NCBI GenBank assembly: GCA_022606425.2
Contig: JAHDVF020000898.1
Location: 86,001-150,000, forward strand
DNA length: 64,000 nt
Source: Lepidostoma basale
Taxonomy: Eukaryota > Arthropoda > Insecta > Trichoptera > Lepidostomatidae
Direction of reading: 5' to 3'
Positions 53,700-61,994 of this stretch are shown here, one piece after another. Numbering within the stretch: the first letter of the stretch is position 1; each line of letters opens with the position of its first letter. The position numbers and the translations under genes are program-made. Under the pieces are notes generated by a model. That model searched no databases. It was not told the DNA's origin and worked only from the letters and a program-made list of their open reading frames with translations.

Positions 53700-54655
53700 A
53701 GTTTCTTCTAGAAGCTAGTATTATATTTATGTCTATTGAGCGTTGTCGAGAGTGTGGTGGGTCCTTTTGGAAGCCGAACGATTTAGCGCCGAAGCTTTAT
53801 ATTTTTGATAAAGTTTCGAGGAACAAGCCGTTTTAAAGTTTTCTCTTCACATTTTAGTAATTTTAACGAAGAAAGAGAAAAGCGCTGGATTCATCTAGAA
53901 ACTTTTTGCTGGAGATTACTTTGAAATGTTCACGATTAATGTGGTGTGAATACCATTCCAGTGACTTCTAATCGGTAGTTAATTACATCGTTAGCCATAC
54001 GGGATTAGCGCGAGTCCGCGGAGGGTCGCGCCCATGATAAGGTCGTGACGATTAGCGAGTCCATTAGCTTGTTCGAGTCTCGAGTCTGAGTCTCTCAATG
54101 CAGAAGGATACTTCATTTTCAACAGCCAACATCTGCTACGGTTTACAATTACGTATTTGTACACCTCAATTGAGCCATTTCCATGGGACTTTTTCCTGTA
54201 AACTATCCTTCAGCGACCACTTATCATAACACGGCAATGTCTCTCTTTAAAAAAATTGTCTGCCGTTTATCAGTGAGGATTTTTATTAAATTTAAAAACC
54301 GTATTTCCACCACACTGCATTGCACTCATCACAAAAATGCTTTGAATGGTACTAGAAAGTGATGACGAAAATAGAAGGAAATGAAATGGATTAGATTAAT
54401 TGATAATCGCAATTACTCGAATGGGAGACACGCCCACGGGGGCTGAGTGGGGGGATCGAGATATTAAATTCATTTTTTCTGTAATGATTTGCGAAAATAT
54501 TATTATCTGCTTCCATAAAAAAAAAATTCGACGGCTATTTGGTCTTGGAGCTCCCATGCGAGGAATATTGAAAATTGTTTCTCGCCTTTGGGAGAATTTC
54601 GATTCTCACATTCGAGAAGCGATTAGATTTGTATAAATTAAATCGGCAATCTTTA
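53700..54655. other. Spacer with small GC-richer patches
   Basis: Patches at 53740-53850 and 53990-54070 (GGATTAGCGCGAGTCCGCGG) have no coding signal. The rest is AT-rich. Confidence 0.35.
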
Positions 54656-54659
54656 TTTT

Positions 54660-54800
54660 CAGTAGTTACCGCCACCTGCTCTCGCTGTAGCTCCGCCGGC
54701 GCGGCGCGGCGCGCAGCCATCCTCGCCGCGCCGGGAGATTTGATTAAGGCCTGGCCTGGCATGGCGGCGGCGGCGTGACTTATTCCCGCGCTTTTTAGGA
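54660..54800. other. Very GC-rich short island
   Basis: GCCGGCGCGGCGCGGCGCGC near 54696 and ATGGCGGCGGCGGCGTGAC near 54761 flank GATTTGATTAAGGCC. Open frames occur on both strands (54575-54778 plus, 54535-54810 minus) and mostly encode Ala and Arg, as expected from such composition. No domain is seen. A preceding TTTATTTTCAG could be a splice acceptor. Confidence 0.35.
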
Positions 54801-54804
54801 TAGG

Positions 54805-55185
54805 GAACACAATCCAGCGTCTAGCTACTTCGGGCCCAGACTATGAAACTCCGCTGCTACGGTATAAGAGAGCAGTATTTTTAATCAAACGACCGCGTTT
54901 TGTTCTTTCGTTTTTATCTCGGGCTGTGTTCTCCGCGAGCCGTTCGTTAAAAATAGCTATATTCTCTCTCAAACTGCATCACTCGTCTCCGTATTCACCT
55001 TGCACCCTACTAACAATTAAAGAAAAGCCATATTAGATAGAACAGAAGCGAAGAAATAATTTTAAAAGTGATTTTTTTAGTAAACGTACAAATTATTTAA
55101 AACCAAAAACACATAGTTTTTGATGAAATTTTTTAATTTTTTTTTTGTAAAGTTCTTCTGGTTTTCATTCAAAACGAATGCAAAT
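54805..55185. other. Spacer, nothing recognised
   Basis: No coding signal. Confidence 0.35.
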
Positions 55186-55204
55186 CGTTATTTACTTCTT
55201 CAAC

Positions 55205-55447
55205 TCACTTAACGAATATTAATTAAATAAAACTATGTTTTTTTAAGTACTTTCCTTATTTCGACAGCGACCGGTTTTGGAAGCTCGCTGGCATCGACAG
55301 ATTGGTCGACATCGACAGCGAGCCTGGCGAAACCGGTCCCTGTCGAAATAAAAACAAAAGTGGAAGTAGTTAAAAAAAACATCGTTTTATTTAATTAATA
55401 TTTAAAAAGAACTTCCATCAAGAGATTTCAGTAAAATCATTTGATGA
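55205..55447. mobile_element. Foldback family 2, copy 2
   Basis: The element matches 49811-50035 in inverse orientation: its outer segment GAACTTCCATCAAGAGATTT with CAGTAAAATCATTTGATG lies on the right (55410-55447). The palindromic part carries a minus-strand motif (55264-55300, CTGTCGATGCCAGCGAGC and AAAACCGGTC, where GAAAC has decayed to AAAAC) and a plus-strand motif (55306-55338, ending GGCGAAACCGGTC). A second CATCGACAG stretch in the centre suggests a small duplication. Confidence 0.7.
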
Positions 55448-55449
55448 CT

Positions 55450-56035
55450 TAACGAATTTTCAAATGGTATAAAATAATGAGAATTTTGATATCAAACTCT
55501 GTGTGTGAAAGTCAAAATGTTTACTGCTTGATTCCTTCATGTACGTGCCTTGGATTTTACGCTAATAATAATGATCTATTTTTAGCGTTTACTCTTTCAG
55601 AATCTCTAAATGTTCACAATTAAACTCTTGACCAGATTTAAACAATTCCTGATCAATTTCTCCCAAAATGTACTACCAACTACGAGCAAGTATCTGTTAT
55701 GATTTGTGATGACCGAGGGGTTAAAGGAGGTACCTACTTGACTTGGTGAAATCATTGTTTTTTTTCTTTCTTTAGATTAGTGTGCAGCACTCACATTTAA
55801 TTACAAATAATAATCCTCAGAAACGAATCAGTCATTCTTTTTCATCCCAACTAAACCAACTAAACAACCCATCGTTTTCTTCGTCTATTTTTACGCAGCA
55901 CCCATTTCGACATAATCTCTATTGTTTCCTAATATTATATTATTTACAGCAAGTAGTGTTTGTAATGACCAGAACAAAGTATACTATTATGTAGGTAATA
56001 GAAATGATGTGAGCGAAGACTAGTATGATCAGTAG
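55450..56035. other. AT-rich spacer
   Basis: Nothing recognised. Confidence 0.4.
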
Positions 56036-56039
56036 GAGA

Positions 56040-56420
56040 AAAACTCCGATGGGTCTGGCGGGCGCCGAGCATGCGCTAAGGCGATATCTCGAACAAATGT
56101 TTTTCTTCCAACTTAATCGCACTCTTCTGTTTCCCGTCAAATGGAGATCTTTTTGGGCTAAAAGTTGAACGTGCATAGACGAGTGGCGGCTTAAGTCCGC
56201 TTATCTCGCCGCTCGCCGGGACTACGTCTACCTCGGCCCTCCCGAGATAAAATGGCGAGGAAGTTACAAGTCGAGCATTTGCATAATTAATTTTAATAAC
56301 ACGCCCCGCCCCACGCCGGGGAATTAGACCGGAGGAGGCACTACATCCAGACAATCCCGAGAAGCGTGTCCGATGTCAAGAACACGACTCCGCGCGCCAC
56401 CCTTTCGGTGCCGTTTAACG
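56040..56420. other. GC-rich non-coding island
   Basis: A block of about 380 bp with several CpG-rich stretches (GGCGGGCGCCGAGCATGCGC, CGCCCCGCCCCACGCCGGGG) and homeodomain-like TAATTAATTTTAATAAC. Minus-strand frames 55940-56176 and 56076-56354 have no recognisable domain. It is consistent with a conserved regulatory block, which is inference. Confidence 0.35.
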
Positions 56421-56424
56421 AGCC

Positions 56425-57640
56425 CTGGCAGTCGGAGTGTTTACTTTCACCTTTTTGTGCGGAAATTTCAATTAATTCTCATTAATCATTTGACGCTGGC
56501 AGTAATGTTGAATTGTGTTTCGAGGTACAAACTTCATTGTGAGCACCTTGTAATGGATTGTTAGAGACCTCTATAGAAAATTCACGAACTTCACGAATTA
56601 ATTCCGATGTGTTTTTTAGTCATATCTTTAAGGAGGTTCATATGAAATGAAAATTAAACAACAGAGATTTTAAACCGTTCTTAAACCACCCACCACCTGG
56701 TTTGGGTCGGCTGCATGACGATATGACTTATTAAACCACGCCTATTAGTAAATATGTATTGATCGTGCTATAGCAGTGTGTTTTTTCTATTAGAAATAAT
56801 TTTTACCACATTTCAAATGCGGTTTAAAATAAATTAGTGCCTCTGATCCATTATTATTCTCTGCGGCAGAAAGAACGTTTCTTTTAAATAAGTTAAACGT
56901 TTTAAACCATTTGAATTCAAAGAACGTTGCAAATATCCCGTCTTCGGGATAACTTAATTATTCATTCATTCTGTTCAAATATCGCTCAGCTGAAAAATAA
57001 CACTTAATCCAGGACGTTTGCCGTTAGCAAATTGGGCGATTGGATTAGTTGCGATTTAACTTCCGACTTAATGGACGCTTCAATCCCGAGTTGGTTCAAC
57101 TCTTCCGACTATATAGTGCTTCTCCGGAGTGCCCGTGTAGTCGGTGTGCTTGGAAATATACACGAATATCTTGGAAATATAATACTAATCTTCACACCCC
57201 ATTCTATCCGTTCCACGTCAAGAGTCGAAGATTCAAGGTCAAGTGGGTATTTATTATTCCATAAAGTAGTCTTGTAATCGCGTCTTAAGAGGTATTTTTA
57301 TTTTATTAATTAAGCTCTCAAACAAATAAAAAATGTTTTTCATGGGATTAAACTAACTTGCTTTTCCTAGAATAGCCAAAGGTAAAAAAGAGATTATTAG
57401 AATTTGTTCCGTCGAACTGAACATTACAAAAATGAGCTTGAGATGTGATACTACCGATACTAACCTGCTGTACAGAGATTCACAGCAGTCTCCCGGGGAA
57501 GTTACGCGAAGCTCTACCGCGTATTCAAATTGTTCAACGTTTTCGATTACTTTTCATAGGCAACATATTATGTAGCGCTCTTCACTTTGCTTAGCTACAA
57601 AAACACCAAAACTCGAGCCTAAAGGGTAACGACTGAGATT
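56425..57640. other. Spacer, nothing recognised
   Basis: Overlapping plus-strand frames at 57032-57277 have no recognisable domain. Otherwise AT-rich. Confidence 0.35.
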
Positions 57641-57644
57641 TGGA

Positions 57645-58650
57645 CTGAAAATGCGAAGATGGAAAACGCCAATATTTTAGTCACTGAATGCAAATCGTGA
57701 ACATGTCCCCGCCTCGGTAACGAATGACAAATTTACATTATCGTCGGAGAAAGGGGCCATTACTAAAGGTTAATAAGGTAAGGTTTTAATAGATGGATAA
57801 ATTCACAGAGCGTTCGCGTAATTATAAAACAAAGGCGTCTGTGTTCCGCAGCTCTTTGTGGAGCCCGCCAGCCCAGCCCTGAATACTTAATTTATCATCT
57901 CGTGAACGTTAACTCTAACGTCTTCCGGAGATCTGTTTTATTTACCTCTCGAGTCAATCATGTTTCCCTTCATTTCTTTATTAGAGATTTAACGGAATTA
58001 ATTTTACATTCATGGGCACAGCGATAATGTTACTTTAGTACAGTGTATTTAGTACATTACATTTGAGAGTGTTCTTATTTAGTTAAATCAGCAGTCTTCG
58101 TCTTGTCCATCGCCGTTACGCTTCTGTCCAGCACCATCAAGCGACTACCAGAAGGAACATCTGAATAAGCTGGAAGTGAGTCATTAGCTCGGCGCCCGGC
58201 GAGAAGAGGGTTTCGGGATAGTGTGTGTCGCCGTATCTAACGAGACCAACAAATTGAAAGCCGAGGCTTAATACGAGCAGGCTATTTTATTAGCGCCCTC
58301 CCACGCTGGAAAACTACTGTATTTCCTTTTTCTTTCCGGAAAACTGCGAGCCCTAAAATGGTCGGCCACTTCGGGAGAATATAGATTTTCCACCCTATCG
58401 GTCCTTTATGTCACACTTCACCCTCGTACTTACTTTTTCTTCTCAGCCTACATCGTTCTCTCTCGCTCCCCCCCCCCCCTCCAGGCGATAATGAGGGGAA
58501 ATTGCCCCGCTTCATCCGATTTTTATAATTAAGGCATCTTCATCGCGCGCGGTGCTTCCTCCCGCGGCCGTCCCTCCTGGCGGCCCGCAGCTGCATTGCA
58601 GATGATCCCCTATCGATTGCTTCCTCGAGCTCTGGACACCCTGGTCAAGT
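57645..58650. other. Series of GC-richer non-coding blocks
   Basis: Blocks at about 57700-57960, 58130-58340 and 58440-58650 are separated by short AT-rich gaps. They include TCTTTGTGGAGCCCGCCAGC, GCTCGGCGCCCGGCGAG, a run of about twelve C at 58471-58482, and CGCAGCTGCATTGCAGATG with CCCCTATCGATTGC. No open frame with a recognisable domain crosses them. Confidence 0.35.
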
Positions 58651-58751
58651 CTGGCAATGATACTGTTTAATTACTAATATCACTCGATTGACCATTCCCA
58701 GAATAGTTTCGATTATTTAAATCGGTTAATCCGTTTTTGTTATTTATCATA

Positions 58752-59208
58752 TGAATGTATGGAAGCGAAGCAGGAAACTGGCAAAAGAAAGATAAAATTA
58801 TGAAATAAGAATAAATGCAGTAGAAATGAGATCTCTTACACGAATGTGCGCAAATCTGTGTACGATAAAGTGTCGAATGAAAATATAAGAAGTCAATACA
58901 GTTAAGATGGTTTAGACACATGGAATAAATGAATGAAGAAAGAATGGTAACATGTGTATCTTAACAATGAAAATGGAACTAGAAAAACAGGGAAAACCTA
59001 GGAAAACTTCTCACGACCAAATAAATCCAACATTGAATGTCGGCCACATGAGGAGTCGGTGATATCGACTAGCGTGCATGGCACGATGTATGAATGTTTA
59101 GGAAACGAGAGAAGTACATATGTTAGGAAAGAACAGTGTTGCGATCCATTATTTCTGCCTACCCCTTCGAGGAGACGGCGTGATGGTTAGTTAGCTAGTG
59201 AGTTAGCT
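58752..59208 (+). pseudogene. LINE A C-terminal part, plus strand
   Basis: The plus strand reads ATGTATGGAAGCGAAGCAGG (YGSEA), ATAAATGCAGTAGAAATGAG (NAVEMRSL), CACATGGAATAAATGAATGA (H.E.M), then a decayed GRPRKTW..QIN and GGCCACATGAGGAGTCGG (GHVRSR). It ends in TACCCCTTCGAGGAGACGGC and GTGATGGTTAGTTAGCTAGT, the usual last codons and TTAG tail. There are many frameshifts. The minus-strand frame 58667-58921 is a shadow. Confidence 0.75.
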
Positions 59209-59214
59209 TTTATT

Positions 59215-59385
59215 CTTGATTCGAAATCTTCTTCTCAGTCGAATTCCTCATGATTGAGGGTCGTGTCCATCCTGTAAACCATTGACCATGGCACGCCATG
59301 CTCCCCTATCACCCGTCAGTCTCCAGGCTGCAGCTAATGAGAGACCAGTCATATCTCTGATTTGATCAGACCAGCGGCTCGAAAT
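59215..59385 (-). pseudogene. LINE G C-terminal fragment
   Basis: The minus-strand translation reads SDQIRDMTGLSLAAAWRLTG, then DRGAWRAMVNGLQDGHD. This fits the terminal pattern W.DDI....G.S...A.R...DR..WR..V of insect LINEs and matches no other copy in the window. It directly abuts the LINE A tail. Confidence 0.6.
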
Positions 59386-59725
59386 ACTATATATGAATTG
59401 TTTTGCTGTTTTGAGTTGATTTGAAATATTGATGAGAAAAACAACGAAGAGTCATTGATTCTACTAATCAGCCAGAAAGTTAACAATAAAGCCTTGAATA
59501 CATTTCGAACGAAACAATAGCCTTATTCTCGCGGCTGACTGGGATACCCGAAGACGATAACTTGACAACTAATTCCCAGAAACTTTACACTTTTCTTTCT
59601 TCAGCTATTTCAGTGTTCTTAAATGCATTATATAAGAGATTAGTTTTTCCATGTATCGTCAACATTTGCTATCACGGGGTGTATCAATAAGTTTAACACG
59701 GAGCCAACAATAACATAAGTGTGGT
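59386..59725. other. Spacer, nothing recognised
   Basis: No coding signal. Confidence 0.35.
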
Positions 59726-59729
59726 TGTT

Positions 59730-59790
59730 GCAATATAGGGGAGTTTGGTGGTGTCCAAAGATCGGACACCACCAAACTCCTCTATATTGC
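59730..59790. repeat. 27-bp perfect hairpin
   Basis: The left arm 59730-59756 (GCAATATAGGGGAGTTTGGT, then GGTGTCC) and the right arm 59764-59790 pair over all 27 positions with a single G-T wobble, across a 7-nt loop (AAAGATC). The arms extend imperfectly outwards (GTGGTTGTT against CACTACCATAA). It could be a tiny foldback element or a small-RNA hairpin, but the loop is short for a typical animal pre-miRNA. Confidence 0.8.
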
Positions 59791-59794
59791 ACTA

Positions 59795-60830
59795 CCATAA
59801 TCAGCCTCAGGGGACTCGTCCTCGTGAAAGACCTCCTAAATGATGGAAGGTCAGCTGTGGATCCACCTTACATGCGAAGCAACCCTCTGGAAAATAGGCC
59901 ACAGAATTCTACCTACAACTAGGAATAAGAAGAAGACGAAAAAGATAAACTTGTTAGAAATTCCGTCCGTAAGGTTATTCAAAAGAGAGAAATCGTTTTG
60001 ATCGAAGTCCAGTCCACGTTCTGACACTTCCGAAACACCTGACCCGACCCTATTCAATAAAATAATGCAACAAGATTCAACAGAACATGTTCTTTAGTAA
60101 AAATCTCTCCGTCTTTGCCAAGTGCAGATTCTGTTATGATATTTTATTTGTTGTTCTGAACATGAAACCTAATGACATTCTGTTGTAAGGTGTTGAGGTG
60201 AGCTGTTTCTGTGGCCAAACTCGGGCGCCGCGCCGTCCCCCGGTCTAGAGTGGGGGTAAACATTTTGGAATTAAATCTCAACTCCCTAAGTGTGTCGTTA
60301 AATTCGGCCGTTGATAGGTTATGGTGGAAGTTTTCAAGTTTAGGGATACAAAGTGAACTGTGCACGCTCCTTCGTCGATCTTTTAAAGGAGGCAGTCCCA
60401 TGCTCAGAGTTTCGTCTCAACCAATATTATTTCAATAAGCGATCACATTTAGACACGGGGCGGTTCTATGGTTTTAAAGTATTAAAGCACCCGGAAACCA
60501 GTTAATTTATTATTTTCTTTTCACGTACATTAAATTGAAATATCTTCGTTTTCTTTAGAAGGCGTATTTTAATTGAATGGCAAAGTAGCTTATGGGCACG
60601 GTTCATTCTCAGAAAAGCCGGTGCCGATGCTGTAATACCAAAGACTCGTTCGAACACATCAATTCAAAATATTAAGGTAGCTAATTGAAATTTCTTGGAA
60701 GAAGGTAATGTTCATTATAAATACGAGTACTACAAATATTTCCTTTTTCTTTTATAATGTATAATATAATTTTCTTCTGACTTAAAATCTAGTGGAATAA
60801 AACTTAATGTATGTAATAAAATAATTAGTC
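59795..60830. other. Spacer with one GC-richer patch
   Basis: The patch at 60215-60420 (GGGCGCCGCGCCGTCCCCCG) is open on both strands without a recognisable domain. TACGAGTA occurs at 60722-60729. The rest is AT-rich. Confidence 0.35.
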
Positions 60831-60834
60831 CGGA

Positions 60835-61045
60835 TGAAAACGTTCGTTATCTAGATGTTTTGTTATATTTTATGTGAATGACATGTTTCGCCTGTCTAGG
60901 CATTATCAAATGGGCTTTTAATAATGTCTTAGACAGGCCAAATATGTCATTCGCATAAAATATAATAAAAATAGTATAAAACAGACGTTTTCATTCATAT
61001 TAATTATTTGATATGAAGTTTTATATAACTGTTCAAGAAACAATA
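60835..61045. mobile_element. Foldback family 1, copy 4
   Basis: The minus-strand motif (60880-60912) is the best preserved of family 1: TTTGATAATGCC, TAGACA, GGCGAAACATGTC, with the stem GCC / GGC. The facing plus-strand motif (60914-60948) has decayed to CCAAATATGTC. The arms are TTATATTTTATGTGAATGAC and TCATTCGCATAAAATATAAT. The end segment ATTAATTATTTGATATGAAG, then GTTCAAGAAACAATAAATAT, closes the right side. Confidence 0.75.
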
Positions 61046-61440
61046 AATATGTGATAATTATTTTTTATTTTATTTTCAATCATTTAAACATTTTTCCTCG
61101 AGAAACTCGTGGAAAAATTGTCCAAACCATTGAATCTAAACTCTCCACTCTTAAAAGTATTATCAGATATGCCTACTTCTCCCGCTGCCTCATATTCGTT
61201 TCAAACACTTACTCACACGACCTTTTGATTATATTCAAAGTATTTCGCATGCATCATGATGGAAGTGTAACCGCTTTGTTGGTAGTTTTAAAATGAACAC
61301 ACTATTTATTGATTTATTTAGGGATAATTCACTTGTCACCCGTCTTGCAGTCTATAATTATAATACTAGGATAGTGCAGGCTTCGTGGAACAATGGAAGA
61401 TATTAGAATATGATTGGAATGTTGAAATAGTAAAGGGAAA
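61046..61440. other. Spacer, nothing recognised
   Basis: A plus-strand frame at 61051-61296 has no recognisable domain. Confidence 0.35.
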
Positions 61441-61460
61441 ATGGTATTTCACTATTTAGT

Positions 61461-61496
61461 ACGATACGTTTCGGATGGTTATCGTATTTTCTCAGT
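61461..61496 (-). ncRNA. Weak hammerhead-like motif
   Basis: On the minus strand CTGAGAAAATACGATAACCA, TCCGAAACGTATC has a CTGA-A-A core, a possible GAT / ATC stem around AACC, and GAAAC followed by GTATC. The spacing between core and stem is longer than in the other motifs of this window, and only one copy is present, so the call is weak. Confidence 0.25.
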
Positions 61497-61619
61497 GTAA
61501 GATTTAGGATTTTGGAATAATTAATTTGAAATATCCGACTAAGTGAGTTTTGAAAAACGGTTAAATAGTAAATCTCCCGTGTAAATAGTAAACGTGTCTG
61601 CTAGTAGACTACTGTCACG

Positions 61620-61990
61620 GCGTATCACGTCCCCAGCAGCTCGGCCTCGGAACGACCTCGACCGGCCGGAAGCAAAGTGCTGACGGATTTGGGCGGAATT
61701 GTTATCGTGTGCCTTCGCCCTTTGATGTCTCGAGTGAGATATCTTCCTGTGAAGGTGCCACCCTTTGTTTTATACGAAGGAACACAATGCCGGGAGATAT
61801 GATATTGTTCGATATTTGGACACATTTTCTTAAAATTTACGCTGCCTTTTATTTCGGGAGGCGAAGATAAAAAGCGTACTTACCTAGAGAAGTTTCATAA
61901 ACAAAACGTAATGACATAGGCGGATCCTCCGTCTCAGCTTCGTCCTCGGATTATGGAAGATTTTACGTGAAAGTTTTAATATCGAAGGCC
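61620..61990. other. GC-richer non-coding block
   Basis: The block contains GACCTCGACCGGCCGGAAGC, CCTTTGATGT (TCF-like) and GAAGGTGCCACCCTTTG, the inverse of a stretch at 52164-52180. The minus-strand frame 61625-61825 has no recognisable domain. Confidence 0.35.
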
Positions 61991-61994
61991 TTCA

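Noticed and set aside
54535..54810. Ala/Arg-rich protein
   Set aside because: The residues simply follow from GGC/GCG repeats, and both strands are open.
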